Origin: Tissierellia bacterium
Lineage (GTDB): Bacteria > Bacillota > Clostridia > Tissierellales > Peptoniphilaceae
Direction: 5' to 3'
Length of the DNA: 64,000 bases
Assembly: GCA_030537855.1 (NCBI GenBank)
Contig: JAUNVD010000006.1
Coordinates: 1 to 64,000 of the forward strand
The notes under the pieces were generated by a model. It was not told the DNA's origin. It did not search any database and saw nothing but the letters and a program-made list of their open reading frames with translations. Position 1 is the stretch's first letter. Every line of letters begins with the position of its first letter. A program made the translations under genes and the position numbers. Positions 1 to 6,102 of the stretch are shown piece after piece.

Positions 1-50
1 TAGGTTCTTGCTTTTTTATTTATGAAAGAAATAAAGTTAGTAAATTTTAT

Positions 51-125
51 TATACCGAAATTCATACCATTGCATCGTCACAAAGGACCTAGAGGTCACG
101 GGTTCAAATCCCGTCGGTAGCTCCA
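51..125 (+). pseudogene. tRNA-like remnant, copy 1
   Basis: The 3' part is a good tRNA: T-stem 98-102/110-114 with loop TTCAAAT, acceptor strand CGGTAGC at 115-121, discriminator T and encoded CCA at 123-125. The 5' part does not fold. TATACCG at 51-57 matches the acceptor at only five of seven positions, no D-stem forms, and the anticodon-stem positions do not pair. The 75-nt length is right for a tRNA, so this is either a decayed tRNA or a 3' end joined to foreign sequence. The amino acid cannot be assigned. Confidence 0.6.
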
Positions 126-130
126 TTTGA

Positions 131-165
131 AAGCAGGAATCTTTCTAGGTTCTTGCTTTTTTATT
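131..165 (+). terminator. Rho-independent terminator after tRNA remnant 1
   Basis: Inverted arms around AAGCAGGAA and TTCTTGCTT are followed by a T-run. The right arm belongs to the start of the next 145-bp unit. One arm base differs from copy 2, leaving a wobble or mismatch. Confidence 0.75.
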
Positions 166-195
166 TATGAAAGAAATAAAGTTAGTAAATTTTAT

Positions 196-270
196 TATAC
201 CGAAATTCATACCATTGCATCGTCACAAAGGACCTAGAGGTCACGGGTTCCAATCCCGTCGGTAGCTCCA
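196..270 (+). pseudogene. tRNA-like remnant, copy 2
   Basis: This is the second copy of the tRNA 3' end, 145 bp after the first. Its T-loop reads TTCCAAT instead of TTCAAAT, so it has begun to diverge. As in copy 1, the acceptor 3' strand and CCA (268-270) are kept while the D-arm and anticodon arm cannot form. It is unlikely to give a functional tRNA. Confidence 0.6.
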
Positions 271-275
271 TTTGA

Positions 276-308
276 AAGCAAGAATCTTTATAGGTTCTTG
301 CTTTTTTA
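276..308 (+). terminator. Rho-independent terminator after tRNA remnant 2
   Basis: AAGCAAGAA and TTCTTGCTT pair perfectly and are followed by six T residues. It separates the tRNA-like repeats from the CNNM-family gene. Confidence 0.8.
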
Positions 309-355
309 ATATTTTATGACAAAATTTCATATGTTTGGCGTAAGGAAGGATTTTT

Positions 356-364
356 TGATATAAT
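356..364 (+). promoter_or_regulatory. Extended -10 promoter of the CNNM gene
   Basis: TGATATAAT is a consensus extended -10 element 28 bases before the start codon. The upstream TTGGCG at 335-340, spacer 18, is a fair -35 box. Confidence 0.55.
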
Positions 365-392
365 AAGACCAATACTATAAGGAGGGCATATC

Positions 393-1751
393 ATGGACGA
401 TGGTGGTGTCGGGCTGGTTCCGAAACTTCTATTAATTGTAATATTAACTGGGATTAATGCATTTTTTGCGTCAGCAGAAATGGCATTAGTATCTTCTAAT
501 AAAAATAAAATTAATAATTTAGCAGAGGAAGGAAATTCAAAGGCAAAAGCCCTACTTGATGTGACTAAGGATCAAACTGGATTTTTATCTACGATTCAAG
601 TTGGGATAACTTTAGCAGGGTTTTTCTCTTCCGGTTCTGCTGCAACTAGTATTTCTGTGCTATGGGGTGATTATTTATTGGCATCAGGTATTCCCTATGC
701 GAGAACTATTGCTTTTGTTGTAGTAACTTTTATCCTATCTTATATTACTTTGGTTTTTGGTGAACTGGTACCAAAAAGAATCGCTCTACAGAATGCAGAA
801 GCGGTTGCAATGAGAGATGCCAAAATTATAAAAGTTGTTTCTATATTGGCAGCACCTTTTGTCAGTTTACTCTCTATTTCAACGACAGTTGTATTAAAGA
901 TGCTTGGGAAATATTCAGAAGATGTGGAAGAAAAAATTTCTGAAGAAGAATTAAAAAGATATATAAAAGTTGGTCAGGAACAAGGGGTTATTAATCCAAG
1001 TGGTGAAGAAATGATTATTTCCATTTTGGATTTTGACGATAAATTGGCCTATGAGATTATGACTCCAAGAACTAGCATTTACATGATAAATTATGATGAA
1101 TTCGGACCGGATAAAATTGAAGAACTTTTAGAAACCGGATATTCTCGTGCTCCTGTATATAAAGATAATACGGATAATATTGTGGGTATTGTTTATATTA
1201 AGGATATTTTTAAAGAGTTCCGTAACAATAATTATAATAATATTGATATTGATAAGATTTTAAAGGAACCTTATTTTGTACCGGAAAGTAAAAATATTGA
1301 TTTATTATTAAAGGAACTACAAGCAACAAAAAATTATATTGCCATTTTAATTGATGAGTATGGTGGTTTTTCCGGGATGGTTACGGTGGAAGATATTGTG
1401 GAAGAAATTGTTGGGGAAATTGAAGATGAATATGACAAGGGGCAAGAAGGTATTTTACAAATAGATCCCTCCACCTTTGTTGTAGATGGAAGTATGGACT
1501 TAGACGATATTAACCATGAGCTAGATTTAAAACTAAATTCTGACAATCATGAGACTTTAAGTGGGTTGACCATTGAGTTATTAGGGTTTATTCCGGAAGA
1601 TGACGATCCTCACCATTATTCTGTACTTTTTGAAGATAAGTACCAGTTGACGGTACTGGGAGCTAGAGATAAGCGTTTGGAAAAGGTTGAGATAAAAATA
1701 TTGGAAAATGCTTTGGAAGAAGAAAACCTAGAGACAGTTTCTAAAAAATAA
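393..1751 (+). CDS. Hemolysin C/CorC (CNNM) family CBS-domain membrane protein
   Basis: A 452-residue integral membrane protein of the CNNM/CorC family, whose members move or sense divalent cations such as magnesium. Residues about 10-190 form the DUF21/CNNM membrane domain with the typical FGELVPKRIAL segment. Residues about 205-335 form a pair of CBS domains (MTPRTSIYMIN, then YIAILIDEYGGFSGMVT), and the last 100 residues are the CorC/HlyC C-terminal domain. The length is usual for the family. A clear GGAGGG precedes the ATG by 8 bases. The gene stands alone between the tRNA-like repeats and a strong terminator. 'Hemolysin' is a historical name; ion transport or efflux is the better supported role, and the substrate is not visible from sequence. 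Confidence 0.9.
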   Translation: MDDGGVGLVPKLLLIVILTGINAFFASAEMALVSSNKNKINNLAEEGNSKAKALLDVTKDQTGFLSTIQVGITLAGFFSSGSAATSISVLWGDYLLASGIPYARTIAFVVVTFILSYITLVFGELVPKRIALQNAEAVAMRDAKIIKVVSILAAPFVSLLSISTTVVLKMLGKYSEDVEEKISEEELKRYIKVGQEQGVINPSGEEMIISILDFDDKLAYEIMTPRTSIYMINYDEFGPDKIEELLETGYSRAPVYKDNTDNIVGIVYIKDIFKEFRNNNYNNIDIDKILKEPYFVPESKNIDLLLKELQATKNYIAILIDEYGGFSGMVTVEDIVEEIVGEIEDEYDKGQEGILQIDPSTFVVDGSMDLDDINHELDLKLNSDNHETLSGLTIELLGFIPEDDDPHHYSVLFEDKYQLTVLGARDKRLEKVEIKILENALEEENLETVSKK

Positions 1752-1781
1752 ATATAGTGGATTAGATTTTTCAAATTCTAT

Positions 1782-1829
1782 AATATCTGTTGGTGGATAC
1801 TTTTTTATCCCCTAACAGATATTTTTTTA
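1782..1829 (+). terminator. Terminator after CNNM gene
   Basis: AATATCTGTT at 1782 pairs with AACAGATATT at 1814-1823, followed by a run of T. Confidence 0.8.
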
Positions 1830-1838
1830 TCTAAAATG

Positions 1839-1876
1839 TTGACAAAATTGTCAAGTGACAAAGTAGGAAATTTCCT
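1839..1876. promoter_or_regulatory. Two palindromes upstream of the SLH protein
   Basis: TTGACA-AAAT-TGTCAA (1839-1854) is an inverted repeat with 6-bp arms, and its left arm is itself a perfect -35 hexamer. Ten bases on lies the perfect 12-bp palindrome AGGAAATTTCCT (1865-1876). Both are in the 190-bp spacer ahead of the S-layer-type gene and are plausible operators, though short palindromes in AT-rich DNA can arise by chance. Confidence 0.4.
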
Positions 1877-1944
1877 CAATTTTAAATTATATCATGATAA
1901 ATTATAAGTAGATATATTTAAATTTTGGAAAAGGATGTGAAATC

Positions 1945-4329
1945 ATGAAAAGGAAACAAAGGATATGCTTCATTTTAGCTCTAATTATGGTTTTATTACA
2001 AGTACCACTTAATGTTTTTGCTGCTGATTTTCCTGATACCAAAAATCACTGGGCAAGAAATTATGTGGATTGGGCAACGAAACAAGGCTACATACAAGGA
2101 TATCCCGATGGTACATTTAAGCCGGATAATCATATGACAAATGCAGAATATTATCGTGTGACCAATCAATCAGAACCGCCACCAGAGGCCGATCCCAATC
2201 CAAATCCTGCTCCTAAGCCTGATAATCCAAATCCTGGACCTGACACTCCCGATGACCGACCTCCAATGGCGGCAAAGGATATTGTTGTGGAAAAAAGTTT
2301 TACTTCAGTTAAGAAAGATGACTGGTTTTATTTGGAATATCAAAAAGGCATTTCCAAAGGCTATCTTACAGCAGCCGATGCGAAAAGAGTAGGAAATCCC
2401 AATGATAAGATGACTAGAGAAGAAGCAGTTCGGATTTTAGCCTTTAATCAAAAATGGAGTGAAAACCCGGGGGCTACTGGTAAATTTAAGGATGCAGGAG
2501 AAATATCCGATATTTGTAAAGGATATGTTGGCGCTGCTGTGGAAAATCAAGTGATTAATGGATATCCTGACGGCACCTTCCGTCCAAAGGCTCCTTTGAC
2601 ACGGGCCGAAGTGGTAACGGTTTTAGCAAAATTAAAGAAAGCGGATATTCAACCGGTGTCTAGCACATGGCACTGGACTTTTGAAAATGATATCCCATAT
2701 TTTCAGAAGGGATATTCTTTAAATGAAAGTGAAGTCCAAAAGGTCTATGATACTTTCTATCCAAAGGATGCCCAGATGCTATTAGATGACATTGAAAAGT
2801 CTAATTTAGATGGCTGGGGAGGCTCTTGTTTTGGATTTGCCCTTACTGTTGAAATGTATAGGGATCAAACCTTTAAGGTGGAAAAATTAAATACTCCACA
2901 AACCTCAGATATCAGTAAAATTGTACCAGATCAGGATCAAAATTATAAACCTCAATCAGTTTTAAATTTTTATCAAATGATCCAATCTACAGGAGTGTTT
3001 AAAAATTGGCTTGTTAATAAAACGAGACCGTGGATGATAGTACCAAATTCGAAATATCAATGTGTAAACTTGAATACCTTTGTTAAAGAAACCAAGGCAA
3101 AGATTGACAAAGCGAAAAGTGAAGGTGGGTTGGCACAAATATGTATTGGTATTGGTGGTAGTGGTGGACATGCCCTTACTATCCATGACTATGAAGTAAA
3201 AGGTGATAAATTTATCATTAAGGTTTATGATCCAAATCTCCATTGTAAAGAAATTGTAGTATTGCCCAAGGAAAACAGATCTTATGGGATTAATCTTGGG
3301 ATCAATGCTTCCATGGTAGATGGAGAAAGTAGAAGTGAACTTGTGTATTTGTTTACCTTCCGAGCTAAAGAATTAATGAACGCTTTAAAGAATAAGACCA
3401 AGGGCGGGTTAAATTTCATGTCCGTCAAAAATTCAACGGAAGTACAAACAATGGATGGAAAAACCTATACACTAAACAAAGATTATAAAGAAGGTGCCAT
3501 TCTTCCAGGATTTGATAAAAAAAGAACCACCTATGTCCTTCCCGATAGTGACTACTATATCCTTCCTGGTGGAGAAACGGAATTTTCCTATACTAGTGAC
3601 GATTCCTATATTAGTGTGGAAACGGATAATGCTACAAGAACCACTATTAAAGATGATGTGGCAAATGTGGAAGGTCAAAAAGGGAACTATAAAATTACCA
3701 TTGCTTCCAATGATAAGCCTAAGGACTTCAAATATCATTCCATAACCATTGAAGGAAAAGATGCCAATAATCTTCGTTTGGCAAAAGGAGAAGAGGGCTT
3801 TGATCTTCAAGGAGATAATTTAAAAGGTGTGAAAATTAAAGGAAATGATGGTGGAAAAGTCAATGAAGTCACCATTAATACGGACAAGAAAAAGGTAAGT
3901 ATTGGGGATGATAATGGACAACTTGTTACAGATGATGGTGTCGGAGTAGCAGGGGGCAAGCCGGATGATCCATATTATGAAAAACCTGATGCCAATCATC
4001 CGTTAGTAGGTAGTTGGAAAGGTCGTATAACTGTAGAAGGTATGGGAGAGCAGTCCTATAAAGTTCATATTGGGAACCAAAATGGAAATACTTTTACCCT
4101 TACCGGACAATCAGATCTTGATGACGGCTCTCGTCTTGTCTTTGTAACCACATGTCAGTATGATCCTAAAACAAAGATGATTCAAGTGGCTCCTACTACG
4201 AATATTAAAGAAGCCACCGGCTATTTTGCTAGTATGAATGGTTTGGAATTTAGAGGTGCCAGCTACCATCTTAGTGGAGATAAGTTGGAAGCTGCAGATA
4301 GTATGACTAGAGATTTAGTAAGATATTAA
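1945..4329 (+). CDS. S-layer-homology protein with papain-like cysteine peptidase domain
   Basis: A secreted 794-residue protein. A signal peptide (about 1-27, ending NVFA) is followed by three SLH motifs, at roughly 28-75, 117-165 and 180-230, that would anchor it to the secondary cell-wall polymer. A proline/asparagine-rich linker (about 76-110) splits SLH 1 from SLH 2. Residues about 270-470 look like a papain-fold peptidase or transglutaminase-like domain: GGSCFGFA with Cys295, GGHALTIHDYE with His409, and VYDPN with Asp429 as the likely third residue. The remaining 300 residues are beta-rich, ending in a compact domain from about 680 (HPLVGSWKGRI). The triad spacing fits a C39/papain-like fold, but I recognise no named family. 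It is monocistronic, with a terminator after it. Confidence 0.8.
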   Translation: MKRKQRICFILALIMVLLQVPLNVFAADFPDTKNHWARNYVDWATKQGYIQGYPDGTFKPDNHMTNAEYYRVTNQSEPPPEADPNPNPAPKPDNPNPGPDTPDDRPPMAAKDIVVEKSFTSVKKDDWFYLEYQKGISKGYLTAADAKRVGNPNDKMTREEAVRILAFNQKWSENPGATGKFKDAGEISDICKGYVGAAVENQVINGYPDGTFRPKAPLTRAEVVTVLAKLKKADIQPVSSTWHWTFENDIPYFQKGYSLNESEVQKVYDTFYPKDAQMLLDDIEKSNLDGWGGSCFGFALTVEMYRDQTFKVEKLNTPQTSDISKIVPDQDQNYKPQSVLNFYQMIQSTGVFKNWLVNKTRPWMIVPNSKYQCVNLNTFVKETKAKIDKAKSEGGLAQICIGIGGSGGHALTIHDYEVKGDKFIIKVYDPNLHCKEIVVLPKENRSYGINLGINASMVDGESRSELVYLFTFRAKELMNALKNKTKGGLNFMSVKNSTEVQTMDGKTYTLNKDYKEGAILPGFDKKRTTYVLPDSDYYILPGGETEFSYTSDDSYISVETDNATRTTIKDDVANVEGQKGNYKITIASNDKPKDFKYHSITIEGKDANNLRLAKGEEGFDLQGDNLKGVKIKGNDGGKVNEVTINTDKKKVSIGDDNGQLVTDDGVGVAGGKPDDPYYEKPDANHPLVGSWKGRITVEGMGEQSYKVHIGNQNGNTFTLTGQSDLDDGSRLVFVTTCQYDPKTKMIQVAPTTNIKEATGYFASMNGLEFRGASYHLSGDKLEAADSMTRDLVRY

Positions 4330-4345
4330 ATCAACATAGTCTTAA

Positions 4346-4379
4346 AAAAGGTGTTAGGATTTCCTAGCACCTTTTCTAT
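4346..4379 (+). terminator. Terminator after the SLH protein gene
   Basis: AAAAGGTG-TTAGG and CCTA-GCACCTTTT form a long stem with a short loop, followed by a T-rich tail. Confidence 0.8.
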
Positions 4380-4421
4380 TTCCATCAATTCTAGAAAAAC
4401 CATGATTTTTATACAAGGTTA

Positions 4422-4430
4422 TGGTACAAT
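4422..4430 (+). promoter_or_regulatory. Extended -10 promoter for serS
   Basis: TGGTACAAT fits an extended -10 element just upstream of the T-box leader. No good -35 box is seen. Confidence 0.4.
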
Positions 4431-4444
4431 AATAGCAATTGAAT

Positions 4445-4616
4445 AGGATGAGGAAGAGGAGTAGTAAAAATAGGATGCGTTAAGAGAGCTCCCGGTTGGT
4501 GAAAGGGAATCGTGGAATATTTTGAATCCACCTTGGAGTCCAATAGATGAAGTGAGCTATGGCTAATTAGGGTGGCAACGCGGGTCCTCTCGTCCCTTTG
4601 GGATGAGGGGTTTTTA
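4445..4616 (+). promoter_or_regulatory. T-box riboswitch (Ser) controlling serS
   Basis: The untranslated leader has the T-box hallmarks. GAGGAAGAGGAGTAGTA lies near the 5' end of stem I. The specifier region reads GAA-TCC-ACC, placing TCC, a serine codon, at 4527-4529. The conserved T-box AGGGTGGCAACGCGGG is at 4569-4584. A terminator hairpin follows (CCTCTCGTCCC/GGGATGAGGGG, about 4585-4610, then five T). Uncharged tRNA-Ser would pair with TCC and, through its CCA end, with the T-box bulge, favouring the antiterminator and serS expression. T-box families are well established; the specifier assignment here is by eye. Confidence 0.93.
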
Positions 4617-4634
4617 TATTTTTAGGAGGATGAA

Positions 4635-5918
4635 ATGCTGGATATTAAGTTTGTAAGAAATAATCCTGAAGTGGTAAAGGAAAATATGAAGAAGAAATAT
4701 CAAGAGGAAAAGCTTCCCCTTGTGGATAAGGTTATTGCATTGGACGAAGAATTCCGTCAAGCAAAGACAAAGGGAGATGAACTTCGTGGTGATCGAAATC
4801 GAATTTCCAAAGAAATCGGTGGGTTTATGGCCAAGGGAGAAAAGGATAAGGCGGAAGAAGCTAAGGCTAAGGTAGTAGAAGTCAATAAAACTTTAGAAGA
4901 TCTGCAAGAAAAGGAAAGAGTCCTTGAAAAAGAGATTCGAGATATTATGATGGTGATTCCACAAATCATGGATGATACGGTTCCTTTAGGAAAAGATGAC
5001 ACTGAAAATGTGGAATTAGAGAAGTTTGGAGAACCTAGAGTACCAGATTATGAAATTCCATACCATATTGATATTATGGAAGGTGTGGACGGTATTGACT
5101 TGGAGGCAGCAAGAAAGACTTCTGGTAATGGCTTTTATTATTTAAAAGGGGATATTGCTAGACTTCATTCTGCAATTTTAAGTTATGCTAGGGATTTTAT
5201 GATTGATAAAGGCTTTACCTACTACATTCCTCCTTTTATGATTCGCTCACAAGTGGTTACAGGGGTGATGAGTTTTGAGGAAATGGAAGACATGATGTAT
5301 AAAATCGAAGGGGAAGATTTATATTTAATTGGTACTAGTGAGCATTCTATGATTGGAAAGTTTATTGATACTTTAAATCCAGAGGAAGATATGCCCCTTA
5401 CCTTAACTTCCTATTCTCCTTGTTTCCGAAAAGAAGTAGGGGCTCATGGAATCGAAGAACGTGGGGTGTATCGAATCCACCAATTTGAAAAGCAAGAAAT
5501 GGTGGTTATTTGTAAACCTGAAGATTCTCCTTATTGGTATGATCAACTTTGGCAGAACACGGTGGATTTTTTCCGTTCTTTAGATATTCCTGTAAGGACT
5601 TTAGAATGTTGCTCTGGTGATTTAGCAGATCTTAAGGTAAAGAGCTTGGATGTGGAAGCATGGAGTCCTAGACAGAAAAAGTATTTTGAAGTAGGTTCCT
5701 GTTCAAACTTAGGAGATGCTCAAGCTCGAAGATTAAATATTCGTCTTCGTGGAAAAGATGGTAATTATTTTGCCCATACTTTAAATAACACTGTGGTGGC
5801 TCCTCCAAGAATGCTTATAGCCTTTTTGGAAAATATGGTACAAGAAGATGGTTCCATCCTTATTCCTGAACCATTACAACCATATATGGGGGGACTAAAA
5901 GTCATTCATAAAAAATAA
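4635..5918 (+). CDS. serS: Seryl-tRNA synthetase
   Basis: A 427-residue class II aminoacyl-tRNA synthetase that charges tRNA-Ser (and tRNA-Sec where present) in the cytoplasm. The first 110 residues form the charged antiparallel coiled-coil arm that grips the long variable arm of tRNA-Ser. The catalytic core carries motif 2 (FRKEVGAHG...GVYRIHQFEKQE) and motif 3 (NNTVVAPPRMLIAFLEN). Full length for the family. AGGAGG lies just before the ATG. The gene follows a serine T-box, which supports both the identity and regulation by serine-tRNA charging. Confidence 0.98.
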   Translation: MLDIKFVRNNPEVVKENMKKKYQEEKLPLVDKVIALDEEFRQAKTKGDELRGDRNRISKEIGGFMAKGEKDKAEEAKAKVVEVNKTLEDLQEKERVLEKEIRDIMMVIPQIMDDTVPLGKDDTENVELEKFGEPRVPDYEIPYHIDIMEGVDGIDLEAARKTSGNGFYYLKGDIARLHSAILSYARDFMIDKGFTYYIPPFMIRSQVVTGVMSFEEMEDMMYKIEGEDLYLIGTSEHSMIGKFIDTLNPEEDMPLTLTSYSPCFRKEVGAHGIEERGVYRIHQFEKQEMVVICKPEDSPYWYDQLWQNTVDFFRSLDIPVRTLECCSGDLADLKVKSLDVEAWSPRQKKYFEVGSCSNLGDAQARRLNIRLRGKDGNYFAHTLNNTVVAPPRMLIAFLENMVQEDGSILIPEPLQPYMGGLKVIHKK

Positions 5919-5971
5919 ATTCCTATTTTTTGTTTAAATATATATAATTTATGGTATAATTTTTTATAAGT

Positions 5972-6084
5972 CAAAGGGGAGTAGCTTAACTTCCTTCGTC
6001 GTCATTACGGAATTTCCCGGCGAAGGACCATATTTGGTAGCAAGACCTTTGTTTAAGTTTTATGCTTAAGCAAAGGTCTATTTT
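5972..6084 (+). promoter_or_regulatory. yybP-ykoY (manganese) riboswitch
   Basis: The leader contains the conserved AAAGGGGAGTAGC box, the CGTCATTACG segment and GGTAGCAAGACC, the typical parts of the yybP-ykoY Mn2+ aptamer. P1 would be CAAAGG (5972-5977) with CCTTTG (6046-6051). The same CCTTTG is also inside the left arm of a 15-bp hairpin (6043-6057/6065-6079) followed by ATTTTATT. The two structures exclude each other, so manganese binding would stabilise P1, block the terminator-like hairpin and switch on the downstream ATPase gene. Confidence 0.9.
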
Positions 6085-6102
6085 ATTGTAAGGAGTGGAA
6101 AA

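Larger units (their letters stand above)
1..307 (+). repeat. Tandem 145-bp repeat of tRNA 3' end plus terminator
   Basis: Two nearly identical units lie head to tail (1-145 and 146-290), and a third copy starts at 291 and fades after about 17 bases. The period is exactly 145 bp. Each unit holds a tRNA-like 3' end (T-arm, acceptor 3' strand, CCA) followed by the left arm of a terminator whose right arm begins the next unit. The window opens inside such a terminator, so at least one more unit, or the intact parent tRNA, probably lies upstream. The copies differ at only a few positions, including one in the T-loop. Confidence 0.9.

Noticed and set aside
51-270. Two functional tRNA genes at the left end
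   Set aside because: Only the T-arm and acceptor 3' strand fold. The D-arm and anticodon-stem positions do not pair, and position 33 is not T in the aligned anticodon loop.
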